Part shown: piece by piece, positions 17,709 through 25,898 of the stretch | How the letters are laid out: every line of letters begins with the position of its first letter | Position numbering within the stretch: position 1 is the stretch's first letter | NCBI RefSeq assembly: GCF_900129345.1 | Contig: NZ_FQVK01000005.1 | Coordinates: forward strand, 62,001-126,000 | Direction of reading: 5' to 3' | Origin: Ruegeria intermedia | Lineage (GTDB): Bacteria > Pseudomonadota > Alphaproteobacteria > Rhodobacterales > Rhodobacteraceae | Length of the DNA: 64,000 bases | The notes under the pieces: model-generated | The model's input: only the letters and a program-made list of their open reading frames with translations | Told to the model about the DNA's origin: nothing | The model's database searches: none | Program-made: the position numbers and the translations under genes

Positions 17709-18929
17709 ATGCTTGTTTCGAATCGCATTATTATCAGTACAGTGTTTTGGCTGTCTGTATTATTGTACTCCTCGATTGATCTTAGCCGTTTTGGCCTTTC
17801 GCAGCTGCAAAGCCCATTAAAAGCAGCATTTGTAGTCTTTTTTGTGATATTATTTGCCTTCGCACTAATACCCAAGGGCAGGCTAACCTCAAGCTTTGGA
17901 ACCAAGGCTCTATTTGTGTATTTTCTCGTTGCATTAATAAGCGCTTCTTGGAGCAGCGATATAAGCGCAACGCTTGTATCACTGACGGGTTTTTTTGGAC
18001 TTTTGTGTGCAACAGCCTTCTACGAAGGGAAAAAATTTGAACTTGACCACATCGCAGGTGGGTTTCTCGTATCATCATCTTTGATAATTATTTCATCCCT
18101 GATACTGATACCTTTTTCTGGGCTAAGGCTTTTCGACTTTCTTCAGGGCCAGTGGCGCTTTTCAGGGATAACTTTTGGCGCACACTCGATTGCAAGGATT
18201 GGTGTATTTTCGATAATTTCTGCGCTACATTTGACACGTCGAGGAAAGATTGGGATTTTTTGGCTAATAGCTGTTTGCTCCGCCTCATTAGTGGTTATAT
18301 ATTTATCAGATAGCCGGCAGGCTTACGCTGGTATATTCTGGGTAATATTCTGTATAATATACATTTTCTACTCTAAATCTGCCGTCAAAAAGATAGTCAT
18401 AATCAAATTGGGATTACTCGCCCTTATTGCACTGGGCCTGGTAATGCCAAATAACCTGGAAGAGGTGTTTTTAATTGCATCGCGATCTGGCGGGCTAAAT
18501 GAAATAACAACTTTCACAGGTCGGACATATGTATGGGAGGCCGCCCTAGATCTTATCAATAATCAGGTTTTTATGGGATACGGCTTTGGAACTGGTGGAT
18601 TTGTGTTGGAGGGCTTCTATCGAAGTGAAACGTCAGATTGGTCTACTACAAGTGCGCATAATATGTGGCTTCACGCCTCTTTGGACCTAGGTGTGGTCTG
18701 TGCGACGCTCTTTGTTATAATCATAGTGTGGTTTTCCGTGCGAGCATGGTATTATAGATCTTTCTTTTTCATGGCTACTACAGGATTTATCGTTTTAATA
18801 GGTGTTTTGGAAAGATCCTTAGCAGGCCCCCTCGATTATATGATAATAATAGTCGTACTGTCTTGCAGCAAATCACTTGTCTGCCAAGGCAGTGAGGTAA
18901 GCTCAAATACGCTGCAGATCAGAAGATAA
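17709..18929 (+). CDS. O-antigen ligase/polymerase-like membrane protein (Wzy type)
   Basis: 406 residues with roughly ten to twelve predicted membrane helices (for example ISTVFWLSVLLYSSIDL, AAFVVFFVILFAFALIP, LGLLALIALGLVMP, FVIIIVWFSV). A large loop after the middle holds GRTYVWEAALDLINNQVFMGYGFGTGGF and SAHNMWLHASLDLG; the H-N/H-W pattern is typical of O-antigen polymerases and ligases. The gene is clearly AT-rich with many ATA codons, unlike wecB and wecC, which suggests a separate origin, as is usual for wzy genes. It starts 33 bases after wecC. Confidence 0.85.
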   Translation: MLVSNRIIISTVFWLSVLLYSSIDLSRFGLSQLQSPLKAAFVVFFVILFAFALIPKGRLTSSFGTKALFVYFLVALISASWSSDISATLVSLTGFFGLLCATAFYEGKKFELDHIAGGFLVSSSLIIISSLILIPFSGLRLFDFLQGQWRFSGITFGAHSIARIGVFSIISALHLTRRGKIGIFWLIAVCSASLVVIYLSDSRQAYAGIFWVIFCIIYIFYSKSAVKKIVIIKLGLLALIALGLVMPNNLEEVFLIASRSGGLNEITTFTGRTYVWEAALDLINNQVFMGYGFGTGGFVLEGFYRSETSDWSTTSAHNMWLHASLDLGVVCATLFVIIIVWFSVRAWYYRSFFFMATTGFIVLIGVLERSLAGPLDYMIIIVVLSCSKSLVCQGSEVSSNTLQIRR

Positions 18930-19133
18930 CCTCCTGCAATTCGAGCTTAAGTAATTTACGACTAGTTTTCACCACATGGCGAAAGTGACGATCTGCGCAT
19001 GCTACTGAATGGATTAAAATTTCCTTCTCTTTATTTGGATTTATTACTGATATTTTATTATATCTTATAATTGAATTTTGACGAGCTATCCATTCTGCCG
19101 GTATTTAATTGGAAGGATCGTGAAAAACGAATA

Positions 19134-20315
19134 ATGCGAGTCAGAATTTATTCACTAAAACCTCACGCCTCGCTTCTACTGCTCGGGACGTTTTCGGCCT
19201 GCTATTTTCTGGCCATGATCGTGGCGCGCAAGACGTTGGCGCCGGATGACCTGTACTTCTGGAATGCGCTGGTGACGCTGGTGGCCATGAGCTTTACCTT
19301 CTGTTTCTTTGGGTCCGAACAGCTGTTCTTACGCTTCAGCGGGGTCTCGCGGACGGGCCAAGTGCGTATCAACCGTACAACCCTGTGCCTGATGGGGGCG
19401 GCACTGGTGTTGTTCACTGTGCTGCTGGCGGCCTTGTCGGAGGGCTATTTCTTTCAGCTTGGCAGCTATGCGATCTATCCGGTTCTGGAGCTTTGCGTCG
19501 GATTGTTCGTCTTTGTCTACAACCTACTACGGGTGCGCAAATCCTTTAGCACGGCGCAGCTGGCGGCGAACGGGTGGAAATTCACCATCCTGATCGGGGT
19601 CCTTTTTGCGCCGCTTGGCACTGCGCCTCTAATCATCATGGTCGGGCTTGGCGCGGCCTGCGTCGGGGCCGTCTGGCTGTTTGCCAAAAACCGCAACGCG
19701 CTGGAGATAAACGACGATCCGATGCCCGAGCAGTGGAAGACATTGTTCTTGGGCTTTTTGCTTTCGCTCTTCGTGTTGATGCTGCTGAATAATGCCGACC
19801 GCCTGATCATAACGCGCTACGGCTCTGAGGCACTGTTCTCGGAGTATGTTTACTTGGTGACCCTGCTGCTGTTGCCCTTCAGCCTGTTGTCGAACTATTT
19901 CGGCTTCAAGGAAATGGCCTACCTGAAGCGGCACTACGACCAGCAGGCCTTTGTGCGCAAAACACTGGGCGTCGGCGCCTTGGCGGCGGGGCTTTTTCTG
20001 CCGTGGTTCGCACTGATATACATGGCACAAGGCCTTCTGGAGGTGCCGGTCGAGGTCAGCTATGCGCTGCCCTGTCTTGTGATCGTCACCTGCCGTTGCG
20101 CCTATGCGCTGCTGTCAGCTCTGTTTGGGCTGAAAGCTTCGCCATCTCGAATGCATATTACGAACGTGATATCTTTGATTGCGGTGCTATTGGCTGCGAT
20201 CATTGTGATCGAAAGTGAGGTTACCATCATTTCAATGCTCTATCTTTTGTGCGCTTTCTGGGTGTCACGATCCTTTATTGTGCTTTGGGCAATCTGGAAA
20301 ATCGAAGGTTACTGA
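19134..20315 (+). CDS. Polysaccharide flippase-like membrane protein
   Basis: 393 residues with about ten to twelve hydrophobic segments (LLLLGTFSACYFLAMIVA, ALVLFTVLLAALS, IIMVGLGAACVGAVWLF, LFLGFLLSLFVLMLL, VISLIAVLLAAIIVI). The layout and the ADRLIITRYGSEALFSEYVYLVTL segment fit the MATE/Wzx-like exporter group that flips lipid-linked oligosaccharides. The start is uncertain: an in-frame TTG 63 bases upstream is possible; the ATG places the protein start just before the first membrane helix. The 5' end is AT-rich like the preceding gene but composition becomes GC-rich within about 100 bases, marking a possible recombination boundary. Confidence 0.72.
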   Translation: MRVRIYSLKPHASLLLLGTFSACYFLAMIVARKTLAPDDLYFWNALVTLVAMSFTFCFFGSEQLFLRFSGVSRTGQVRINRTTLCLMGAALVLFTVLLAALSEGYFFQLGSYAIYPVLELCVGLFVFVYNLLRVRKSFSTAQLAANGWKFTILIGVLFAPLGTAPLIIMVGLGAACVGAVWLFAKNRNALEINDDPMPEQWKTLFLGFLLSLFVLMLLNNADRLIITRYGSEALFSEYVYLVTLLLLPFSLLSNYFGFKEMAYLKRHYDQQAFVRKTLGVGALAAGLFLPWFALIYMAQGLLEVPVEVSYALPCLVIVTCRCAYALLSALFGLKASPSRMHITNVISLIAVLLAAIIVIESEVTIISMLYLLCAFWVSRSFIVLWAIWKIEGY

Positions 20316-20322
20316 TTGGTTC

Positions 20323-20433
20323 ATGATTGACCTTCTCAAATCCACCGAACCCTACGGGGTTTATGTGGGCTCTCCCGCGCGGCGCATTGATGAGCGTACC
20401 GGCGGTACAAACGCAAAACAGCCTGAGGCCTAG
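20323..20433 (+). pseudogene. C-terminal remnant of a hexapeptide-repeat acetyltransferase
   Basis: The open frame reads KSTEPYGVYVGSPARRI followed by a short tail and a TAG. This is the signature end of left-handed beta-helix acetyltransferases (usually VVTKS..PYGIYVGxPAKxI). Nothing of the repeat region is found upstream, where the flippase gene ends 8 bases earlier. It is therefore a truncated leftover, suggesting that an O-acetyltransferase gene was once in the cluster and was deleted when the flippase-side DNA arrived (inference). Confidence 0.65.
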
Positions 20434-20456
20434 GACCACACGACAGGAGCCTGCTC

Positions 20457-21668
20457 ATGAAAATCCTTCATGTCTTTTACTCGACCTTGCCAAGCACCAA
20501 GGGCGGCGACATCCGCAGCCGGGACGTGATTGAAAGCCAGGCCGCGGCTGGCCTTGATGTGCTTGCGCTCAGCTCGCCTTTTCAGCCACCGGCCAAAGCG
20601 GGCGCGACAGTTGAGGAATTCGGTGGCATTTCCTATCACCGCAGTTTTGACGAAACTGGAGACCTGCGTATCTCGGAACAAGATAAGGGCCTGAAAGTGA
20701 AGATGCGCAAAGCGGCAAAGCTGTTTTCTTTTGGAGACGTGGTGACGGATCTCGCGCGGCGCGAAAAGCCCGATGTGATCCATGCGCATTCCACCTTCTT
20801 TTGCGCCTTCGCCGCGCACAGGGCAGCCCGCAAGCTGGGGCTGCCGCTGGTCTATGAGGTGCGTTCACTCTGGGAGGAGCGCGCTATGATGAAGGTGCCT
20901 TCGCTGCACACCCGCAGCATTGCGCGCGCTGTGCGCGCGCTCGAGACCCGCGCCATGCGCTCAGCTGACCATATTGTGGTGATTAGCGAAGGTCTGCGCC
21001 GTGACGTGATTGCCCGCGGCATTCCCGCGGACCGCATCACAATGATCGGAAACGGGGCGAATTTGTCGCGTGTTACAGACCACAGCGTCAGCGTTTCAGG
21101 AAAAGCACCCAGCGATTGGGTCTTTGCCTATATCGGCAGCCTGAGCGACATAGAGGGGCTTGACCTGTTAATCTTGGCGGTGCGCAAATTGCGTGTACAA
21201 GGCTGGACCAATCCGGTACAATTGCATGGTGACGGCCCTGCCATAGATGATCTGCGGGCGCAGGCTGCGGGCGTGGCAGGCATCACCTTCCACGGGCGTT
21301 TCCGGCCCGAAGCCGCGCCAACAATCTATGCGGCGGTCGATGTTATCGTAAACCCGCGCCGTCAGTCATCGCTTGCCGAGAAGGTGACGCCGCTCAAGCC
21401 GCTTGAGGCGATGGCATGGCGCAAGCCAGTGATTTCTTCCTCGGTCACCGGCATGCTGGAACTGGTGCGCGACGGCGAGACGGGATTTATCTTTGATGCC
21501 GATGATGCGCAGTCCTTGGCTGAAGCATTGCAGCGCTTGACCGATCGCGCTGAGACGGTGCCCGCCGTTGTAGAACGTGCGTGGCAGTTCATAAAAAACG
21601 AACGCAGTTGGCACGCTAACGCGCAGAAGTATAAAACTCTTTATGCGCAACTAACTGGGAACGCCTGA
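20457..21668 (+). CDS. Glycosyltransferase family 4
   Basis: 403 residues with two Rossmann-like halves. The N-terminal half begins MKILHVFYSTLPSTKGGDIRSRDV with the glycine-rich acceptor loop, then DVIHAHSTFFCAFAAHRAARKLGLPLVYEVRSLWEER; the C-terminal half has AYIGSLSDIEGLDLLI, LHGDGPAIDDL and the nucleotide-sugar binding EKVTPLKPLEAMAWRKPVI followed by GETGFIFDADDAQSLAEAL. A cytoplasmic retaining transferase building the repeat unit. The sugar cannot be read from sequence. CAGGAG lies before the ATG. Confidence 0.92.
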   Translation: MKILHVFYSTLPSTKGGDIRSRDVIESQAAAGLDVLALSSPFQPPAKAGATVEEFGGISYHRSFDETGDLRISEQDKGLKVKMRKAAKLFSFGDVVTDLARREKPDVIHAHSTFFCAFAAHRAARKLGLPLVYEVRSLWEERAMMKVPSLHTRSIARAVRALETRAMRSADHIVVISEGLRRDVIARGIPADRITMIGNGANLSRVTDHSVSVSGKAPSDWVFAYIGSLSDIEGLDLLILAVRKLRVQGWTNPVQLHGDGPAIDDLRAQAAGVAGITFHGRFRPEAAPTIYAAVDVIVNPRRQSSLAEKVTPLKPLEAMAWRKPVISSSVTGMLELVRDGETGFIFDADDAQSLAEALQRLTDRAETVPAVVERAWQFIKNERSWHANAQKYKTLYAQLTGNA

Positions 21669-21985
21669 TGAGACCGGGCGCCATCCACTAAATCAACATT
21701 TACGCAAGGTTCACGCAAACTTCGGACGCCTAAGGCTGGCGCAGCGCGCCATGCTTACAGCTATCCGCCGACATTTGGAGCTGTGGTGGTTGGCAACAAA
21801 ATGCACAAGCCCTTCTTCCCCAAAAGGCCGAAATGCAAGAACGTTGTGGACCTCTGGGACATCACACAGTTTTTGAAGGAACAAAACAATGGGCGCGCAG
21901 ACCGGCTGCACTATTTTTTGCATTGATCAGCTTGGCGAACAGGGCCAACCAAAACCGAGTAAGTTCGACAAAGGAAACGACCCAC
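21669..21985. other. Gene-free stretch between the two glycosyltransferase genes
   Basis: About 317 bases. Frames here extend into the next gene but carry no family-like sequence. It may hold an internal promoter; nothing specific is visible. Confidence 0.5.
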
Positions 21986-22729
21986 ATGAACAAGCACCAA
22001 CGACACCACAGCCCATTACAGTCGGTCAGTTTTGTAAAGCCCGCGATCGGCGTGACATATTTCAAGTCGCTTGACGAAGCCGCAGATTTTGCGTTCGGCA
22101 CCCAGCGTCACCAGGGCGCATTCATTGCGATGAATGCAGAAAAAATGGTCAGCCTTTATCAAGATCCCTCTCTCTTCTCCAAGATCAGGAATCCGATATA
22201 CTATCCAGATGGGTCGTCCATGCTTTGGTTCGTCTCCAAACGCAGTCCGCGTATTCCGGGTGTAGAGCTATGGCTGCACATTCTCGAACGGTCGCAACTG
22301 CATGGTGGTAAAGTGTTGGTGATTGGCGCTACTGCGGATGTATCGAAGGACACAGAAGAGCGGATCGGCAAAATGGCCCCCAACCTGACATACCGTTGTG
22401 TCGATGGCTTCCGGTCGGAGGACGCCTATTTCGAGTTGATGGAAGGGATGAAACCCGATGTGGTGTTCGTGGCCATGGGGTCCCCTCGCCAGGAAATACT
22501 GATCGCGCGTCTTCAGGTGCGGTGGCCTGACTGTTTCTACATGGGGGTGGGAGGATCTCTGGACGTATTGACCGGTAACGTAGTGCGGGCCCCCGAGATC
22601 TATCGACAGTTCGGTATCGAGTTTCTTTATCGCCTCCTGAAAGAACCCCGACGGATCTTCCGCCAGCGGCGCCTACTGGTTTTTGTGTACCTTTTTCTCT
22701 CAGGGAAATTTGGACCGCGACTCGTTTAA
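21986..22729 (+). CDS. WecG/TagA/CpsF-family glycosyltransferase
   Basis: 247 residues. Motifs in order: GAFIAMNAEKMVSLYQDPSLF, YYPDGSSMLWF with the catalytic aspartate, GGKVLVIGAT, VFVAMGSPRQEILI, and YMGVGGSLDVLTGNVVRAPEIYRQFGIEFLYRLLKEPRRIFRQRRLLVFV. The family transfers ManNAc or ManNAcA to a lipid-linked GlcNAc, which fits wecB and wecC in the same cluster. The ATG beginning MNKHQRHHSP is preceded by AAAGGA; longer readings upstream look non-coding. The stop codon lies inside the terminal repeat of a MITE-like element, so the last residues may have been altered by its insertion. Confidence 0.92.
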   Translation: MNKHQRHHSPLQSVSFVKPAIGVTYFKSLDEAADFAFGTQRHQGAFIAMNAEKMVSLYQDPSLFSKIRNPIYYPDGSSMLWFVSKRSPRIPGVELWLHILERSQLHGGKVLVIGATADVSKDTEERIGKMAPNLTYRCVDGFRSEDAYFELMEGMKPDVVFVAMGSPRQEILIARLQVRWPDCFYMGVGGSLDVLTGNVVRAPEIYRQFGIEFLYRLLKEPRRIFRQRRLLVFVYLFLSGKFGPRLV

Positions 22730-22883
22730 CAGGCTGCTGAAAAACGATTCCAGAGGGCCGTTTTCTTCGAGCTGATCGATCCATGTACCAAGCGATTTCA
22801 GTCAGCTCGACGAGAGGGCGCAAAATTCGTCTTCGTTTAGCCACGCGGCAGCCAGCTCCCGACTTTTTCAGCAACCTGTTAAA
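22725..22883. mobile_element. 159-bp MITE-like element with 20-bp terminal inverted repeats
   Basis: TTTAACAGGCTGCTGAAAAA at the left end and the reverse complement of TTTAACAGGTTGCTGAAAAA at the right end match at 19 of 20 positions. The interior has no coding potential. The left repeat supplies the stop codon of the WecG-like gene. GCTGAAAAA-type ends are common on insertion sequences, so it is probably a non-autonomous derivative mobilised in trans. No clear target duplication was identified. Confidence 0.75.
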
Positions 22884-22948
22884 GCTTTCCCCCAGCAAAT
22901 GGGCACTATTTTTTGCTCACAAAAGTACCCGCGGTAAACGTTACTTAA

Positions 22949-23245
22949 GGAACGTCTGAACAACGCCTTTGGCTGCGCCGAGTTTGCCAGTTGATGGCAA
23001 CTTTGGGGCCTAACAGGCGCCGTTTCCAGCGGTTTTCGCGCCGTTTGGGCCGCCTGAGGGGCGGTTTGGTCACTTTTGAACGGGCTCCGCCTCATGCCGC
23101 GAGCCTCCTACGCGTCAGAAACAGGTTGACGAGCGCGAACAGCGTGAGCAGATGCGCTCGATTCTTCGCTAATCCCCGGTAGCGGGTTTTCACTTGGCCG
23201 AATTGGCGCTTGAGGATCTGGAACGGATGTCCGACAGCTTCGAAA
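22949..23245 (-). mobile_element. 3' relic of an IS5-type insertion sequence
   Basis: Read on the minus strand, the DNA translates as [19 protein letters not shown] followed by [19 protein letters not shown] and ends at TGA (23092-23094). This is the conserved C-terminal end of IS5-family DDE transposases (about 50 residues of 300 or more). About 130 bases downstream of that stop, GGAACGTCTGAACAA (22949-22963) resembles an IS5-type terminal repeat. The 5' part of the transposase is missing and the sequence runs directly into an IS66 fragment. Confidence 0.78.
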
Positions 23246-23543
23246 GCTGCCGCACCAGAGGCGGCTCCGGCTCAAACATAACGAGCGGAGCGAAGACTGT
23301 AGGTTCATCTAACGGGGTGGCCGCCAGCAGGACTAGCTTGCCATCCTTCGCCAGACGGCGCCAGTCTGATATATGGTTCGCCACGCAAACCCCATACCTC
23401 GCAGCAACCGGATTTACCGTGACGCCGGGCTCAAGCGTTTCAGCAACAATCCGTGCTTTGACTTCTTCAGGCCGGAGCCGCGGACCATCCGCGTAGACCA
23501 CCCCACCAAGCGATCTGAGAAACTCCGCCGTAGTCTCCATGGA
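23246..23543 (-). pseudogene. Truncated IS66-type accessory transposase (TnpA/OrfA)
   Basis: About 95 residues remain: METTAEFLRSLGG, LRPEEVKARIVAETLEPGVTV, then VNPVAARYGVCVANHISDWRRLAKDGKLVL, a helix-turn-helix of the IS66 TnpA family. The frame then leaves family sequence near 23250 and reads out-of-frame through the IS5 relic until a stop at 23190. The other IS66 genes (tnpB, tnpC) are absent. The exact junction between the two relics is approximate. Confidence 0.75.
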
Positions 23544-23621
23544 GAAAATCCTTCCGTGCCCAACAACAAGGAACACCTCACAGAAAAACGAAAAGTAAAA
23601 AACATGGGGCCCAGACACCGT

Positions 23622-24281
23622 TTACTCATTCTCGGCCACGACCCAAGCCCTAAACGCCCCGCTTTCGTCTGTAATCCTGCACTCGATACGCGCTGCTCGC
23701 TCTGCGACATCGATCGCCTCCAGGGTTTTCGCCTGCGCGGCGTTGAACGCCACAGCCTCAGCCGCGCTGTCGGTCCGGTGGTTCAACCCCGTCGTACTGT
23801 CATGCCAGACGAAGGCGTCAAAACCCGCGAGATCATCATGCGCTGGATCCACCACCTCCCAGGTCTCTGCACCGCCCTCGCCAAACCGCACCCCGTTGAT
23901 CACGCGCGCCGCGGCATGGTCCTCGCGCAATGCCGCGTAGCGACGCCAATCATGCTCCTGCGCGGCCTCCCACGTCTCATGCACCTGCCCATCGGCCGTG
24001 CGGAATACGTCCTCTTCAATATGATCGCCAAAATACATGATGGCCTCGGGGCGGGTGCGCAGATCATAGCACCACTGGAGCCAGCCCTCGGCGGTGTCAT
24101 GGCCGGGTTCACCGCTTTGGGTCGCCTCAACCTCAAGCTGATCCATCATGCCGAGCATCAGCTGATAGCCTTGTGCGTAATCGAACTCGGTCACGCCGGC
24201 CTGCGCAAACACGCGTTCCAGCACAGCGTAGGCGCCGTCGCAGACGCCCATATCTTTGAAGAACTGTAGGGACGTTTTCAT
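23622..24281 (-). CDS. Phage protein of unknown function at the fibre end of the late operon
   Basis: 219 residues, acidic, with no membrane segment. Visible segments include MKTSLQFFKDMGVCDGAYAVLERVFAQAG, LQWCYDLRTRPEAIMYFGDHIEEDVF and a C-terminal stretch DVAERAARIECRITDESGAFRAWVVAE. I do not recognise the family. The ATG overlaps the stop of the glycine-rich fibre gene by four bases, so it is co-translated with the tail fibre set and is probably a fibre chaperone, a tip attachment protein or a lysogenic conversion gene. Confidence 0.7.
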   Translation of the reverse strand: MKTSLQFFKDMGVCDGAYAVLERVFAQAGVTEFDYAQGYQLMLGMMDQLEVEATQSGEPGHDTAEGWLQWCYDLRTRPEAIMYFGDHIEEDVFRTADGQVHETWEAAQEHDWRRYAALREDHAAARVINGVRFGEGGAETWEVVDPAHDDLAGFDAFVWHDSTTGLNHRTDSAAEAVAFNAAQAKTLEAIDVAERAARIECRITDESGAFRAWVVAENE

Positions 24282-24766
24282 CCGATTGCTCCATATGCCC
24301 GATTTGACCCGCCAAGCCAGGTCACTGCATGCCCGTTTGTTTTAATAGCCTTGCCACCGGCGGCGCCGAGATTACCGCCTTTTTGAACGGTGAAGTCCGC
24401 CAGGGACTGCGTTCCAGAGCCACCTGCGGCGCCCCATCCACCCCCGCCGCCAGACGTCGGCGTGACTGGTGCTGTCGTGCCATCATTGGCATTCACGGAG
24501 ACATACACCGCAAACCCATCGCCTTTGCCGGGCTGCCCCGGCCCGCCGCCCGGCGCTGCAAACACCGTATCGAACGTGGACCCATAAGGTGGGGTCGGTC
24601 GATAATCCGGTTGGCCGGCTGCCACATTTGCGGTTGCATCAATCCGCGTGGCACTGAGGATGAGTTCCCCAACACCGCCGCCCGTCCCCGGCAGAATACG
24701 TCCGCCGCCCTGACCCGATATGCCGCCAATCTTGAACGGTCCAGAATTGCCGCTTCCTCCACCCAT
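24278..24766 (-). CDS. Glycine-rich tail fibre tip protein 2
   Basis: 162 residues with about one third glycine (MGGGSGNSGPFKIGG, GGGRILPGTGGGVGE, TSGGGGGWGAAGGSG) and a C-terminal end NGHAVTWLGGSNRAYGAIG. Endings of the NRxYGxI type close many phage tail fibres, and glycine-rich repeats form polyglycine-II-like adhesin tips in some phages. AGGAGG before the ATG shows it is a separate gene and not a frameshifted tail of the preceding one. Both proteins probably form the distal receptor-binding assembly. Confidence 0.78.
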   Translation of the reverse strand: MGGGSGNSGPFKIGGISGQGGGRILPGTGGGVGELILSATRIDATANVAAGQPDYRPTPPYGSTFDTVFAAPGGGPGQPGKGDGFAVYVSVNANDGTTAPVTPTSGGGGGWGAAGGSGTQSLADFTVQKGGNLGAAGGKAIKTNGHAVTWLGGSNRAYGAIG

Positions 24767-24777
24767 CTCGTTTCCTC

Positions 24778-25557
24778 CTAAAGGCCGCCGCCCTCGACGG
24801 CTCCGGCACCGCCCGCGCCGCCGGCACCGCCATGGCTTGGAACGGTTGCTCCAGCCCAGTTGTTCGAATTTGTGGCCACTGATCCCGGCTGGCCGATTGC
24901 ACCACCTGAACCAAAGGCGCCCATCACAAGGCTTGATGTATTGCCATAAGGCATGGCTCCGCCGCGGCCGCCACCAGCACCGCCGCCACCGGGGCTGTGC
25001 ACAGCCGTGCTCAGGATCGCGATGGGCTGACCTGTTGCAGCCGCACCACCACCCCCGCCGCCGCCAATATACCCTGCGGCATTATCAATGATGATTGGGC
25101 CGGTCAGACCAATCGCCGGTCCGCCTGCTGTTGGCGCGACATAGCTGCTGCGGTCGGCAAGCTGATAGCCTCCATCGCCACCTTTCCCCATGATAAATCC
25201 ACGATTGACCAGCGTCAGCCCGCCAGGGAAGGCCCCGCCCATGTCGAGGGCCGGGATCGTGGTGGTATCCGACCAGATGTAAATGCCCGCGGCCACCGTT
25301 ACCTCGACCTTACTCGTGCCATCCCAGCCCTGCGCTTGCAGGTAGGTGTGCAGGTCCAACTCTTGCTGATGGCTGGTGATCGTGTGGGTGAACTGGGCAG
25401 ATTTGCCGCGCAGGGTGCCGAGCCCGATAGCACCATTAACCACGCCCGCCAGCCCGCGCACTCCCGCGTCCCCAAGCGAGATCGTGGCGCCAGTGGCACG
25501 GCCGAGCTCGGTGTTCACCTGGCTAAGTGAGAGCGGTCCTGTCGATGGTAGCGCCAT
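24778..25557 (-). CDS. Glycine-rich tail fibre protein 1
   Basis: 259 residues. The start MALPSTGPLSLSQVNTELGR and LGTLRGKSAQ is a common opening of phage fibre proteins. A beta-rich middle (VEVTVAAGIYIWSDTTTIPALDMGGAFPGG-like strands) leads to a glycine-rich C-terminal half (YIGGGGGGGAAATG, SPGGGGAGGGRGGAM, GGAGGAGGAGAVEGGGL). It lies 11 bases before the second glycine-rich gene. Probable adhesin part of the tail tip. Confidence 0.8.
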   Translation of the reverse strand: MALPSTGPLSLSQVNTELGRATGATISLGDAGVRGLAGVVNGAIGLGTLRGKSAQFTHTITSHQQELDLHTYLQAQGWDGTSKVEVTVAAGIYIWSDTTTIPALDMGGAFPGGLTLVNRGFIMGKGGDGGYQLADRSSYVAPTAGGPAIGLTGPIIIDNAAGYIGGGGGGGAAATGQPIAILSTAVHSPGGGGAGGGRGGAMPYGNTSSLVMGAFGSGGAIGQPGSVATNSNNWAGATVPSHGGAGGAGGAGAVEGGGL

Positions 25558-25560
25558 GGG

Positions 25561-25851
25561 TCACGGGCTCCCAAAGGCGGTGACATCGCCCAGAACGGTC
25601 AAATTTCCAGAACCATCGAGCGTCATCACGTCGGTACCATTGTAGCGGAAGGTCAGGCTTGATCCCGCCGCATGCGCGGTAAACGCACCCCAACGGGCGC
25701 CAACCTCAATGATCTCCTCACTGCCGTCGGCGCGTTTGAGGAACAGTTTGCCATCGCGGGTGTTGATTGCCAGCTCGCCCAGATCCAGCTGAGCCGGGGT
25801 TGGCACCTTCGTGGCGATTGCCGATCGTTTCATACGGATTGTGCTGGCCAT
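25561..25851 (-). CDS. Small fibre-associated protein
   Basis: 96 residues. MASTIRMKRSAIATKVPTPAQLDLGELAINTRDGKLFLKR is the short strand-rich module found at the beginning of many tail fibre proteins (a head domain with GELAINT..GKLFLK), here with a small C-terminal beta segment. It may join fibres to the tail tip. It lies between the long fibre gene and the glycine-rich pair on the same strand. Confidence 0.75.
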   Translation of the reverse strand: MASTIRMKRSAIATKVPTPAQLDLGELAINTRDGKLFLKRADGSEEIIEVGARWGAFTAHAAGSSLTFRYNGTDVMTLDGSGNLTVLGDVTAFGSP

Positions 25852-25898
25852 GGGGCCTCCTGCGGTTCAGCCTCATGTGAGGGAAGGATCAAAGCGGA

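Noticed and set aside
23190..23618. Reading the whole 142-codon frame as one protein
   Set aside because: Only the segment starting METTAEF matches IS66 TnpA; the end is an out-of-frame reading of the IS5 relic.
24278..25557. Possibility that the two glycine-rich genes are one frameshifted gene
   Set aside because: The second has AGGAGG and an ATG of its own after a normal stop, and the frames are joined by an 11-base gap as in a regular operon.
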